A stretch of DNA of 64,000 bases from Micromonospora endolithica (GTDB lineage: Bacteria; Actinomycetota; Actinomycetes; Mycobacteriales; Micromonosporaceae): assembly GCF_003626595.1 (NCBI RefSeq), contig NZ_RBAK01000004.1, positions 310,001 to 374,000 of the forward strand, written 5' to 3'. The notes under the pieces are model-generated. The model was not told where the DNA came from. It saw only the letters and a list, made by a program, of their open reading frames with translations, and searched no databases. A program made the position numbers and the translations under genes. This document shows, in pieces, positions 33,011-42,137 of this stretch. The stretch's first letter is position 1. Each line of letters begins with the position of its first letter.

Positions 33011-33604
33011 TCAGGACGACCGGCGCCGGCGCAGCAGCAGGACGATCCCGGCGACCATCACCGCCACCAGGAGGACTCCACCGCCGACCAGGACCAGCGG
33101 GCCGGGCCCTTCCGTGGCGCCGGTCGAGGAGGCGGGGCTGGGCGACCCGGGGGCGGCCGACGTCGCCGGTGCCGCGGAGGTGACCGGCGCGGTCACCTCG
33201 GGGCTCGCGGTGACCGTCGGGTCGGCGACGGTGAACCGGTAGGAGCCCTGCACGGGGTGCCCGTCGGTGGAGACCACCCGGTAGGCGACGGTGTAGGTCC
33301 CGTTGGACAACGGTTCGTCGATCGTGACGGTGCCGGTCGTGCCCTTGACGGCGGGTTCGCCGGTGGGGATCCGGCGCTGGGCGGCGTCGGACACGGCGAT
33401 GGTGGTGAAGGCCGGGTCCAGCTTCTGCATGAACCGCAGGGTGACCATGGTCGGCGCGGCGGTGAGCCGGGCGTCCCGGGCCGGGGTGGCGGCCTGCAGG
33501 GTGTTGTGCGCGGCGGCCGGTGCGGCCGGTACGAGCAGCAGCGCCATCGCGGTCAGGGTGGCGGCGAGCAGGCCGGCGACGCTCGGGCGGGTGCGGGTGG
33601 GCAT
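33011..33604 (-). CDS. CopC-family copper resistance protein with C-terminal membrane anchor
   Basis: 197 residues from ATG 33604; AGGAG lies 5 bases upstream. The signal peptide ends APAAA, so mature H33 (HNTLQAATPARDARL) becomes the N-terminal copper ligand. The CopC beta-sandwich follows with TMVTLRFMQKLDPAFT and VSTDGHPVQGSYRFTV, supplying the second His. A Ser/Pro/Ala linker and a C-terminal helix (VLVGGGVLLVAVMVAGIVLLL) followed by RRRRSS anchor it to the membrane. It binds copper outside the cell. Confidence 0.9.
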   Translation of the reverse strand: MPTRTRPSVAGLLAATLTAMALLLVPAAPAAAHNTLQAATPARDARLTAAPTMVTLRFMQKLDPAFTTIAVSDAAQRRIPTGEPAVKGTTGTVTIDEPLSNGTYTVAYRVVSTDGHPVQGSYRFTVADPTVTASPEVTAPVTSAAPATSAAPGSPSPASSTGATEGPGPLVLVGGGVLLVAVMVAGIVLLLRRRRSS

Positions 33605-33617
33605 GGGTCTCCTTCGG

Positions 33618-34847
33618 TCAGCCGAGCAGTTGCCGGCCGATCCAGCCACCGGGCGGGCAACCCGGAGGGATCGCGAAGACGGCCGAGCCGATCGGGGTGG
33701 TCCACTCGTTGAGCAGGTCCCGCTCGGCCAGCCGGCGTTGGATGGGCAGGAACTGTCGGGCGATGTCGGCCTGGTAGGAGGCGAAGACCAGACCGCTGTC
33801 CGCGGTGCCGTCCGCGGTGGGTACGCCGTCGTAGTTGTACGGGCGGCGCAGGATCCGCAGCCGGTCGTCGGTGACGTGGGCGCGGGTGAGGTGCGAGAAG
33901 TCCGGGATGACGGTGAGCCCGTCCGGGCCGAGGGCGGCGAAGTCGGGTTCGTCGTGCTCGCCGGTGCCGGTCAGCGGGGCGCCGGTGCCGACCCGGCGGC
34001 CGACGGCCACCTCCCGGTCGGCGCGCCCGAGCAGGTCCCAGGTCTCCAGGTTCATGCTGATCCGCCGTACCACCAGGGTGGTGCTCTCGCGCAGCCAGTC
34101 CGGTCCGTCCGGTACCCACACCGCGGTGTCCAGCGGCACTCCCGGCTTCGGGTTGGCGGTGCCGTCGAGCTGGCCGAAGAGGTTGCGCTGGGTCCGGCCC
34201 GGCTCGGCGCCGGCCGCCCGGCGGAATCCCTGCTGCACCCACCGCACCGTGGCGAAGGGGCGGCTGTCCTTCACCAGGACCCGCTGGGCGTGCACGACGG
34301 TGAGCGGGTCGTCGGCGCAGATCTGCAACAGCAGGTCCCCGCCGGACCAGCGGGACTGGAGCCGGTCGACGCGGAACGGCGGGAGGTCGACCACCGAGTC
34401 CGGTCGCCGGTCGTCGCGCCCGGCAGCCCGGTAGAGGCCGGGGCCGAAGCCGAAGGTGACGGTGAGCCGGGCGGGCAGCAGGCCCAGCTCCGGTTCGGTG
34501 TCGGCCAGGGCGGGGCGGCCCTGGGTGAGGCGGGCGGCGTCGTCGGACAGCAACCGCAGCATCCGCCCCAGCGCCGCCCGGTCGGTGCCCGACCGCAAAG
34601 TGAACGCCACGAACGCCGCGTGGGCCTGCGGCTCGGTGGCCACCCCGGCCTGCCGGGGACCGTGGAACGGCTCCACAGCGCTGCCGACCTGCGCCACCGG
34701 CGCCGCCTCGGCGGGGCGTACGCCCGGGGTGTCGGGGCGGGCGGCGGTGACCGTGGCGGCACCGGCCAGCGCGCCCCCGGCGGCCAGCGCGCCGCCGGTG
34801 AGCAGGCCGCGCCGGCTCACCGGCCGGGCGTCGGACGTGCCGGTCAT
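33618..34847 (-). CDS. Tat-exported DyP-type peroxidase (EfeB-like)
   Basis: 409 residues. The N-terminus carries a twin-arginine signal, VSRRGLLTGGALAAGGALAGA. The DyP fold is marked by the catalytic loop GQLDGTANP (Asp near 228) and the heme region IPDFSHLTRAHVTDD (proximal His 319 or 324), followed by LRILRRPYNYDG. DyP peroxidases oxidise dyes, porphyrins or phenolics with H2O2, and EfeB-type members act with iron or copper uptake at the cell surface. The ATG at 34847 overlaps the stop of the PCu(A)C gene (ATGA). Confidence 0.9.
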   Translation of the reverse strand: MTGTSDARPVSRRGLLTGGALAAGGALAGAATVTAARPDTPGVRPAEAAPVAQVGSAVEPFHGPRQAGVATEPQAHAAFVAFTLRSGTDRAALGRMLRLLSDDAARLTQGRPALADTEPELGLLPARLTVTFGFGPGLYRAAGRDDRRPDSVVDLPPFRVDRLQSRWSGGDLLLQICADDPLTVVHAQRVLVKDSRPFATVRWVQQGFRRAAGAEPGRTQRNLFGQLDGTANPKPGVPLDTAVWVPDGPDWLRESTTLVVRRISMNLETWDLLGRADREVAVGRRVGTGAPLTGTGEHDEPDFAALGPDGLTVIPDFSHLTRAHVTDDRLRILRRPYNYDGVPTADGTADSGLVFASYQADIARQFLPIQRRLAERDLLNEWTTPIGSAVFAIPPGCPPGGWIGRQLLG

Positions 34848-35443
34848 GCCGCCGGGCTCATGCTCATCCCCGGGGTGGCGGACGTGCCCGGCATCGGCTG
34901 GCCGTGGCCGGGGGCGTAGCTCTCCTGCGCGCCGGTGAACGGCTTCGCCACCGCGGTGAAGGTCTGGGTGCGGCCGTCGGCGAAGGTGAGCGTGAAGGCG
35001 ACCTCGTCGCCGGCCTTCACCGGCTGGGCGAGGTTCATCAGCATCAGGTGGTCGCCGCCGGGCTCCAGGGCGTGCGCGCTCCTGGCCTTGATCACGATGC
35101 CGCCCGGCTTGGCCCGCATGACCATCTTCCCGTCTTCCATGGCCATCTCGTGCAGTTCCATCGGCGACACCTCGGTCGACGCGGCGGTGAGGGTGACGTC
35201 GGCGTCGCCGTCGTTGACCAGCGTGCCGAACGCCGCGGTCATGCCCGTGTCGGCGGCCTTCACCCAGGGGTCACGGATGCCGAGCACCCCGGCGGCGGCG
35301 CTCGCCGACGCCGAGGCCGTGGTCGACGGGGCGTTCGTGCCGGGCGACGGGTCGGCGGACGAGCCGCAGCCGGCGGCGGCCAGGGCCAGGATCGCGGCGG
35401 TGAGCAGTGCCGCCCGGTGCGGGAGTCTGCGGGTGCTGGGCAT
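34844..35443 (-). CDS. PCu(A)C copper chaperone lipoprotein
   Basis: 199 residues. A lipobox LAAAGC near residue 26 predicts lipid attachment outside the membrane. The copper site is the family pattern H-x-M...M...H-x-M: ELHEMAMEDGKMVM, then HALEPGGDHLMLM. The C-terminus adds further His/Met residues (YAPGHGQPMPG; PGMSMSPAA). The family carries Cu(I) to cytochrome oxidase or detoxifies it. It is coupled to the DyP gene, and the two likely share copper or redox functions. Confidence 0.92.
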   Translation of the reverse strand: MPSTRRLPHRAALLTAAILALAAAGCGSSADPSPGTNAPSTTASASASAAAGVLGIRDPWVKAADTGMTAAFGTLVNDGDADVTLTAASTEVSPMELHEMAMEDGKMVMRAKPGGIVIKARSAHALEPGGDHLMLMNLAQPVKAGDEVAFTLTFADGRTQTFTAVAKPFTGAQESYAPGHGQPMPGTSATPGMSMSPAA

Positions 35444-35531
35444 GGAGGGTCCTCTCGGTGACCGATGTCGGGTGGCTGGTCGGTGGCGGCGGACGCGCGG
35501 GGCGACCGGCGTCGTGGAGCGGGGGTGATGC

Positions 35532-36284
35532 TCAGGCGGCGGTGCGGTCCCGGTGGCGGGCCGTGCCCGGGTGCGGCGGGGGAAGCAGCCGCAGGCCGGG
35601 CGCGGGCACCTCGTCCTCGACGTGGATGCGCCAGCGGGGTTCGTCCTCGACGCCGCGGGGGGTGGGGCCGCCCGGACGCAGGCCGGGGCGGGACATGGCC
35701 ACCACGATGGCGTAGCCGAGCAGCAGGAACGCGTGGCTGACCAGCCGGGTCGTGTCGACCCGGCCGGTGACGAGGTCGTTGACCGACAGCAGCACCAGGG
35801 TGGCGACGAACGCGCTCAGCATCGGCAGCAGCCCGGTCGGCGGGGTGCGCCGGGCCGCCACGAAGAGGAAGCCCGCGCCGACCGCGACGTTCCACGCCGC
35901 CGCCTCGTGCCACAGGTGCCCGGACGCGAGCGGACCGCCGGCGTGCAGGTGTGGGCCGGCGGCGGCGCGGCCGACCTGTGCCAGCCCCAGCACCACCTGG
36001 ATCGCCCCGACCAGCCCGAGCGTGGCCCGCAGCGTGAGCAGCAGCCGGGCCCGGCGGGAGCGGCGGGCCCGGGTGGGCAGCGCGTCCAGGATCACCCCGG
36101 TGAGGTCCGGACCCGGCGCGCTGACCGACAGCCGGGCCCGCCGGGTCACCGAGGCCGCCCGGTCGAACCACTCCCGGCAGTCGCCGCAGCCGGCCAGGTG
36201 ACGGTCCGCCCCGGCGCGCTCCTCGGGGCTCTCCTCCCCGTCCAACTGCGCCGACAACACCTCACGCCACTGTTCGCACCCCAT
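35532..36284 (-). CDS. Membrane anti-sigma factor (zf-HC2) with extended membrane domain
   Basis: 250 residues. The N-terminus is a zinc-binding anti-sigma domain: MGCEQWREVLSAQLDGEES, then HLAGCGDCREWFDRA with HxxxCxxC. Beyond residue 80 the protein has about four membrane helices (LLLTLRATLGLVGAIQVVLGLAQVG; AWNVAVGAGFLFVAA; LLPMLSAFVATLVLLSVNDLV; LVSHAFLLLGYAIVVAM). His residues occur in the loop HLHAGGPLASGHLWHE, which could sense metal. It lies 75 bp after the ECF sigma gene in the same orientation and should sequester that sigma factor. Confidence 0.85.
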   Translation of the reverse strand: MGCEQWREVLSAQLDGEESPEERAGADRHLAGCGDCREWFDRAASVTRRARLSVSAPGPDLTGVILDALPTRARRSRRARLLLTLRATLGLVGAIQVVLGLAQVGRAAAGPHLHAGGPLASGHLWHEAAAWNVAVGAGFLFVAARRTPPTGLLPMLSAFVATLVLLSVNDLVTGRVDTTRLVSHAFLLLGYAIVVAMSRPGLRPGGPTPRGVEDEPRWRIHVEDEVPAPGLRLLPPPHPGTARHRDRTAA

Positions 36285-36359
36285 GTACCGGTAGTCGGTC
36301 CTCGGGTGCCGATGGTTCCCGCGAGTTGATCGGAGACGCCGGCCACCTCGCGGGACGCC

Positions 36360-36926
36360 TCAGCCGGCGGTGGATCCGCCCCGCCGCTCGGCCCGCCGGT
36401 CCCGGCTGTCCACGGCGGCGACGAGGTCCTCCCGGGCGCGGGCCACCCGGGACCGGATCGTGCCGACCGGGCAACCGCACACCTCCGCCGCCTCGGCGTA
36501 GGACAGGCCGAGGACCTGGGTGGCGACGAACGCCTCCCGCCGCTCGGCGGGTAGACCGGCGATCAGACGCTCCAGCACCACCTGCCGGTCGAATCCGTCC
36601 CGGGCCAGGTCCGGGGAGTCGTACCGGTCGGACATCGGCACCGTGCGTGGGCGGGACGTCCCGGCTCGCACGTGGTCGACGGCCGTCCGGCGGGCGATCG
36701 TCAGCAGCCACGTCCGGGCCGAGGAACGCCCGGCGAACGAGGGCAGCGCCCGCACCGCGCGCAGGAAGGTCTCCTGGGTCAGGTCGTCCGCCTCCGCCGG
36801 GGAGATCAACACGGCCAGGAACCGCCGCACCTGCTGCTGGGTGGCCCGGATGAAGCGGGAGGCCGCGTCGCGGTCACCCCGACCGGCTGCCAGGGCCCAC
36901 GCGGTGATCTGCGCGTCGTCCGTCAC
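36360..36926 (-). CDS. ECF RNA polymerase sigma factor
   Basis: 188 residues from GTG 36926 with GGAGG 7-8 bases upstream. Region 2 reads ADDLTQETFLRAVRALPSFAGRSSARTWLLTIARRTAVDHVR. Region 4 reads VLERLIAGLPAERREAFVATQVLGLSYAEAAEVCGCPVGTIRSRVARAREDL. It heads a leftward cluster with its anti-sigma factor, a copper chaperone, DyP peroxidase, CopC and PepSY protein. It probably controls this cluster in response to copper or oxidative stress, a role inferred from the neighbours. Confidence 0.92.
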   Translation of the reverse strand: MTDDAQITAWALAAGRGDRDAASRFIRATQQQVRRFLAVLISPAEADDLTQETFLRAVRALPSFAGRSSARTWLLTIARRTAVDHVRAGTSRPRTVPMSDRYDSPDLARDGFDRQVVLERLIAGLPAERREAFVATQVLGLSYAEAAEVCGCPVGTIRSRVARAREDLVAAVDSRDRRAERRGGSTAG

Positions 36927-37023
36927 GCCGGCACCTCCAGGTGGGGGATCGTCGTAACGACGGCCCGTAGTAGTGGCTCGGCGGTAGCGTACGGCATGCG
37001 GCGCGGCGCTCCCACGGGTTCGG

Positions 37024-38427
37024 TCAACCCTCGATGCGGGTGATGTTGCGGATCTTGTTGGAGGCGTCCAGGGCGGCCACCTTGTACGCCTCGGCCAGGG
37101 TGGGGTAGTTGAACACCGCGTCGACGAGGTAGTCGACGGTCCCGCCGCAGCCCATCACCGCCTGTCCGATGTGGACGATCTCGGTGGCCCCGGTGCCGAA
37201 CACGTGCACGCCGAGCAGGCGGCCGTCGCTCGGCGACACCAGCAACTTCAACATGCCGTACGAGTCGCCGACGATCTGGCCGCGGGCCAGCTCGCGGTAG
37301 CGGGCCACGCCCACCTCGAACGGCGTCGACCGTTCGGTCAGCGCCTCCTCGGTCTGCCCGACGAAGCTGATCTCCGGGATCGTGTAGATGCCGATCGGCT
37401 GCAACTCGTGCATCTCCCGGACCGGCTCCCCGCAGGCGTGCTGCGCGGCGAGCCGACCCTGTTCCATCGACGTGGACGCCAGTGCGGGGAAACCGATCAC
37501 GTCGCCGACGGCGTAGATGTTGTCCACCGCGGTCCGGTAGTTCGCGTCGACCGCGATCCGGCCCCGGGCGTCCGCCTCCAGTCCGGCCGCCGGCAGTCCC
37601 AGGTCGTCGGTCTGGCCCTGGCGGCCGGCCGAGTACATGACGGTGTCCGCGACGATCTTCTTGCCGCTCTTGAGGATGCACAGCGCCGCCGTGGGGTGCT
37701 TCTCCACGGCGGCCACCTCCTCACCGAAGCGGAAGGTCACCGAGAGGTCGCGCAGGTGGTACTTGAGCGACTCGACGATCTCCTCGTCGCAGAAGTCGAG
37801 CATCCGGTCGCGCCGCTCCACCACGGTCACCTTCGTGCCGAGCCCGGCGAACATCGACGCGTACTCCATCCCGATCACGCCGGCCCCGACCACGACCATG
37901 CTGCGTGGCACGGCCTCGAGGTTGATGACGCCGTCGGAGTCCACGATGGTCCGTTCGTCGAAGTCGACGCTGTCCGGTCGCGCCGGGCGGGTGCCCGCGG
38001 CGATGATGATCTTGTCGAAGGTGACCCTCGACTCGCGCCCGGAACCACCGTCGACCCAGACCGAGTGGGCGTCCGCGAAGCGGCCCGTCCCGGTGATCAT
38101 CGCCACGTGGTTGCGCGCCAACTGGTTGCGGATGACATCGGTCTGCCGGCTGATCACGTGCTGCGTACGGGCGGCCAGATCGCTGACCGTGATGTCCTCC
38201 TTGACGCGGTAGCTGCTGCCGTAGAGGTCCCGTTGGCTCAGCCCGGTCAGGTAGAGCACCGCCTCGCGCAGGGTCTTGGAGGGGACCGTGCCGGTGTTGA
38301 TGCACACTCCGCCGATCATGTCGCGGCGGTCCACCACGGCGACCCGTCGGCCGAGTTTGGCCGCCGCGATCGCCGCCTTCTGACCGCTCGGTCCGGAGCC
38401 CAGCACCACCAGGTCGTAGTCATACAC
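37024..38427 (-). CDS. sthA: Si-specific (soluble) NAD(P)+ transhydrogenase
   Basis: 467 residues from GTG 38427; the frame to 38511 adds a basic tail absent from the family. N-terminal FAD site [20 protein letters not shown], then [19 protein letters not shown]. The position of the second redox Cys of dihydrolipoamide dehydrogenase is Thr here (CxxxxT), which is diagnostic of SthA. A second Rossmann site [20 protein letters not shown] binds NAD(P), and the dimerisation domain ends with [16 protein letters not shown]. It balances NADPH and NADH pools in the cytosol. Confidence 0.92.
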   Translation of the reverse strand: MYDYDLVVLGSGPSGQKAAIAAAKLGRRVAVVDRRDMIGGVCINTGTVPSKTLREAVLYLTGLSQRDLYGSSYRVKEDITVSDLAARTQHVISRQTDVIRNQLARNHVAMITGTGRFADAHSVWVDGGSGRESRVTFDKIIIAAGTRPARPDSVDFDERTIVDSDGVINLEAVPRSMVVVGAGVIGMEYASMFAGLGTKVTVVERRDRMLDFCDEEIVESLKYHLRDLSVTFRFGEEVAAVEKHPTAALCILKSGKKIVADTVMYSAGRQGQTDDLGLPAAGLEADARGRIAVDANYRTAVDNIYAVGDVIGFPALASTSMEQGRLAAQHACGEPVREMHELQPIGIYTIPEISFVGQTEEALTERSTPFEVGVARYRELARGQIVGDSYGMLKLLVSPSDGRLLGVHVFGTGATEIVHIGQAVMGCGGTVDYLVDAVFNYPTLAEAYKVAALDASNKIRNITRIEG

Positions 38428-38530
38428 GGATACCAGCCTCGCAACTGATCGCCGCCGACGCCAGACCCGCCCGGCCGGCGATGTCGCCCGGCGCGGCCGG
38501 GTGTACGGCACGGCGCGCCAGCGGCGCGGG

Positions 38531-39307
38531 CTACCGCTGCCAGGCGTCGATCGCGCGGACGGCGTCGCGGGTCACCCGGTCCAGGACGGCGGGATCACCG
38601 CTGGTGCCCTCCCAGCCCTGGTCGCCGAGCACGGTGACCACCTCGTCGCTGCGGACGACGGCGATCTGGCTGGTCGCGGTGCCGCCGGTGGGCTCGCCGT
38701 TCAGGCTCGTCTGCGGCCAGGTCCGGGTCACCAGCACCGCCTCGTCGCCGATGCCGGGCAGGGCCTCGACCTTGACCTTGATGGTGCTGTCGCCCCGGGT
38801 GTAGGAGGGGCACGCCTTGACGGCGGCGTCGAGCCGCCGCAGGTAGGCCGGGGCGCCGTCGGCGGAGAAGGTGAAGAGGGTCTGGTGGATGATGCCCTGC
38901 GGGACGTTGCTGTCCGGCTCGCCGGGCTTCTTGTAGGTGACGGTCATCGCCGCGGCGGCGGTCACCTGCCGGCCGCCGGTGCCGAACTCTTCGGCACACA
39001 ACGTCGGCAGGGCCTGCTCGACCGGCGTCGCGCGGCGCGGCATCCTCAATAGTTCCTCCGGCAGCTCGACGAACGCCGAGGTCGGGATGGTCACCGTGGT
39101 CGGCGCGGAGGCCGACGGCGTGCCGGTGGGGTCGGCGGTCGCCGACGCGGTCGCCGGTGCGGTGGTGGCCGGGGGTGCCGGGGCGGCCGGTTCCTCGCCG
39201 GTGGTGCAGGCGGCGGAGAGCGCGACGGTGCCGAGCAGCGGCAGCACCAGCGCGATCCCCCTCCGCGCTCGGCCGGCCGAGTGTGGCGTACAGCGGCTCA
39301 TGGTCAC
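38531..39307 (-). CDS. Hypothetical lipoprotein
   Basis: 258 residues, with a lipoprotein signal ending LSAAC at residue 34. A Pro/Ala/Thr-rich linker (35-70) leads to a ~185-residue domain with two Cys (TLCAEEF, KACPSY), a strand-rich middle and [20 protein letters not shown]. The layout resembles sensor-like or PknH-type extracellular lipoproteins of actinomycetes, but I cannot name the family. It stands alone between sthA and an AraC regulator. Confidence 0.7.
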   Translation of the reverse strand: MTMSRCTPHSAGRARRGIALVLPLLGTVALSAACTTGEEPAAPAPPATTAPATASATADPTGTPSASAPTTVTIPTSAFVELPEELLRMPRRATPVEQALPTLCAEEFGTGGRQVTAAAAMTVTYKKPGEPDSNVPQGIIHQTLFTFSADGAPAYLRRLDAAVKACPSYTRGDSTIKVKVEALPGIGDEAVLVTRTWPQTSLNGEPTGGTATSQIAVVRSDEVVTVLGDQGWEGTSGDPAVLDRVTRDAVRAIDAWQR

Positions 39308-39369
39308 CCCTCGTCTCCGGTCCTGCCCGGAGACGTTCCCGGTGCCGGGCCGGCCGAAACGGGCGACCG

Positions 39370-40332
39370 TCAGCGGCGCAGGGTGGCGGACGGCGACTCA
39401 CCGAAACGGGCGCGGTAGTCCCCGGCGAAGCGGCCCAGGTGGACGAAGCCGTGCCGCACCGCGACGGCGGTCACCGAGGTGCCGGGACCGGCCGCGCGCA
39501 GCGCCTGGTGCACCGCGTCGAGGCGGCAGACCCGCAGGTACGCCGTCGGCGTGGTCCCCAACTCGCGACGGAAGCACTCCTGCAGCGTGCGTACGCTCAC
39601 GCCCAGTGCCTCCGCGACGTCCCCGACGGTCAGCGCCTCGCCGTGGTGGTCCCGGATCAGGCCGCGAGCCCGGCGGACCAGGCGCCCGCTCCCCGGGTGG
39701 TGCGCCGGCTCGGCGAGCAGGTCGCTGTGGTTGTGCCGGTGGGCCAGCAGCAGCTTCCCGATCAGCCCCTGCTCGAAGCGGGCGGCGACCTGCGGGTGGT
39801 CCAGGAGGGACGCGCCGGCGGGCTGGGACAACTCGTCGGCGAGGAAGGTCAGGGCCCGGGTCCACGCCTGCGCCCCGGGCGTACCCATGGTCATCCCCAG
39901 GTCGAAGCGGACCGGCCCGGTCACCGGGCGACCAAGCAGCCGGGCGAGTTCCCGCTCCACCGCACGCCGGTCGGCGTAGAAGATGCGGTGCGGCGACGCC
40001 TCGGACCACCGCATGTCCGAGGCGTCGTCGGGGGAGAGGACGGAGGCGACGCCCGGCGTCGAGGTCACCGTGCCGCCGCCGTGCCGCACCACCGTGCCAC
40101 CCGTGCGGGGGACCTGCACCAGGTAGAAGGTCTCCAGGGGACCGGGCCGGATCCGTACCGCCCGTCCGTAGTCGAGGTCGACGACGCCGACGCCGCCCAC
40201 CCGGTGGGCCCGCATCCGCAGCCGGACGTCGCGCACCCCGGCCCGGGGGGTGAGCCGGTGCGGACAGAAGACCTGGGCGACCGCCACGCGGGCCTGCTCG
40301 ACGTCGTCCGTCCTGATCGACACGGCGTCCAC
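39370..40332 (-). CDS. AraC-family transcriptional regulator
   Basis: 320 residues from GTG 40332, with GGGAG 6 bases upstream; GTG 40338 is possible. An N-terminal AraC-type sensing domain (AraC_binding_2-like, with YLVQVPRTGG) is followed by a C-terminal double HTH: EALTVGDVAEALGVSVRTLQECFRRELGTTPTAYLRVCRLD, then FVHLGRFAGDYRARFGESPSATLRR. The gene is divergent from the flavin monooxygenase gene, with 268 bp between them, so it probably regulates it; the inducer is unknown. Confidence 0.9.
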   Translation of the reverse strand: MDAVSIRTDDVEQARVAVAQVFCPHRLTPRAGVRDVRLRMRAHRVGGVGVVDLDYGRAVRIRPGPLETFYLVQVPRTGGTVVRHGGGTVTSTPGVASVLSPDDASDMRWSEASPHRIFYADRRAVERELARLLGRPVTGPVRFDLGMTMGTPGAQAWTRALTFLADELSQPAGASLLDHPQVAARFEQGLIGKLLLAHRHNHSDLLAEPAHHPGSGRLVRRARGLIRDHHGEALTVGDVAEALGVSVRTLQECFRRELGTTPTAYLRVCRLDAVHQALRAAGPGTSVTAVAVRHGFVHLGRFAGDYRARFGESPSATLRR

Positions 40333-40600
40333 GTGCACCTCCCGACGGACCGACGGTGGCCGGGCGTTCCGATGTGTCGACCCTAGGGCGCGACGGTGAC
40401 CAACGGTGCGCAAGAGCCGCCGACCCGACAGCGGATGCCTCGGTGGGCGGCACCAGCCGGCCCGGTCGCGTGCCGCGGACAACTCCCGCGCTCAGCGGAT
40501 AGCGGCCTCGCCGCCGGGCTTCCTAGCCTGTGGATCGGCGTCGACGAATTCGTCGTCGCGGTTCCGCTCCGGCCAGCGGATCACCCTCTCGGAGGCTGCC

Positions 40601-42121
40601 ATGAGAATCGCCATCGTCGGCGCGGGATTCGCCGGACTCGGCGCGGCCAAGGTGCTGCGGCAGAGCGGATTCGACGTCACCGTGTTCGAGAAGGCCCCGG
40701 ACGTCGGCGGGGTGTGGAGCCGCACCCGGCGCTACCCGGGGCTGTCCACCCAGAACAACCGGGACACCTACCACTTCTCCGACCTGCCGATGCCCTCGCA
40801 CTGGCCGGAGTGGCCGACCGGCGAGCAGGTCCAGCAGTACCTGGAGAGCTACGCGGACACGTTCGGGCTGCGCGACGTCGTACGGCTGTCCACCGAAGTG
40901 GTCGCCGCGGAACTCGTGGCCGACGAGACCGAGTGGTCGATCGGGTCCCGGCCGGCGGGTGGCGGGGAGCCGGCGACCTGGGAGCGGTACGACCACCTGG
41001 TCGTCGCCAACGGCATCTTCTCCGAGCCGTTCATCCCGGCCTTCCCGGGTCGGCAGGAGTTCACCGCCGCCGGTGGACGTGTCCTGGCCGCCGGGGAGTT
41101 CCACGACGTCGAGGCGGCGCGGGGCAGGAACGTGCTCGTGGTCGGGTACGGCAAGTCGTCCTGCGACGTGGCGGTCCCGGTCAGCGACGTCGCCGCGCAC
41201 ACCGACGTGGTCGCCCGGGGCCTGCTCTGGAAGATGCCGAAGAAGCTCGCCGGGCGGCTCAACTACAAGTACCTCACGCTCACCCGGCTGGGGGAGGGCC
41301 TGTTCCGGTACCTCGACCCGAAAGGCGTCGAGCGGTTCCTGCACGGTCCCGGAAACGGTCTGCGCCGCGGCATGCTGGACAGCATCGGGGCGGTCGCGAC
41401 CCGGCAGCTCAAGCTGCGCGAGCTGGGACTGGTGCCGGACGGCAGCTTCGAGGACATCGCCCGGAGCACGGTCAGCCTGGCGACCGAGGGCTTCTTCGAG
41501 CGGGTCGCCGACGGTCGGATCACCGTGCACCGGGACCAGGTGATCGGCGAACTCCTGGTCGACGCCGGGCGACCGGCCGCCCGTCTCACCGACGGCACGG
41601 TGCTCGCGGCGGACCTGGTGATCTGCGGCACCGGTTTCCGCCAGCGGGTGCCCTTCTTCGACGAGACCCTGCACGCCCGGCTGGAGGACGGCGCGGGCAA
41701 CTTCGCGCTCTACCGGCACATCCTGCCGATCGACGTGCCCCGGCTGACCTTCGCCGGTTACAACTCGTCCTTCTTCAGCCCGTTGAGCGCGGAGATGGCG
41801 GCGGTCTGGACCGCCGCTCACCTGCGCGGCGGGGTGACCCTGCCGTCCCGCGAGCGGATGCGGGAGGACGTCCGCCGGCGGCTGGCCTGGATGGTGGAGC
41901 GGACCGACGGGCGGCACGCGAGGGGCACGAACATCATCCCGTTCTCGATGCACAACATCGACGAGCTGCTCGACGAACTCGGGCTCAACGTCGGCCGGCT
42001 GACCCGGGCCCGGCAGTGGCTGCTGCCGGTCGACCCGCGCTCCTACCGGGGGGTGACCGCGCGCATGCTCGCGCGTACCGGCGGATCGGTGCGGCGATCC
42101 GCGGTCGGCGACCCGGTCTGA
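40601..42121 (+). CDS. Class B flavin-dependent monooxygenase (FMO/BVMO-like)
   Basis: 506 residues from ATG 40601, with GGAGG 5 bases upstream. The FAD site is IAIVGAGFAGLGAAKVLRQSG. VGGVWSRTRRYPGLSTQNNRDTYHFSD matches the conserved segment of FMO and Baeyer-Villiger enzymes. The NADPH site is VLVVGYGKSSCDVAV near 185, preceded by GEFHDVEAARG, a degenerate form of the FMO fingerprint. The enzyme inserts one oxygen atom into an organic substrate using NADPH. Because the fingerprint is incomplete, a related reductase or dehydrogenase activity is possible. Confidence 0.85.
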   Translation: MRIAIVGAGFAGLGAAKVLRQSGFDVTVFEKAPDVGGVWSRTRRYPGLSTQNNRDTYHFSDLPMPSHWPEWPTGEQVQQYLESYADTFGLRDVVRLSTEVVAAELVADETEWSIGSRPAGGGEPATWERYDHLVVANGIFSEPFIPAFPGRQEFTAAGGRVLAAGEFHDVEAARGRNVLVVGYGKSSCDVAVPVSDVAAHTDVVARGLLWKMPKKLAGRLNYKYLTLTRLGEGLFRYLDPKGVERFLHGPGNGLRRGMLDSIGAVATRQLKLRELGLVPDGSFEDIARSTVSLATEGFFERVADGRITVHRDQVIGELLVDAGRPAARLTDGTVLAADLVICGTGFRQRVPFFDETLHARLEDGAGNFALYRHILPIDVPRLTFAGYNSSFFSPLSAEMAAVWTAAHLRGGVTLPSRERMREDVRRRLAWMVERTDGRHARGTNIIPFSMHNIDELLDELGLNVGRLTRARQWLLPVDPRSYRGVTARMLARTGGSVRRSAVGDPV

Positions 42122-42137
42122 CGGCCCCGCGCCGATC

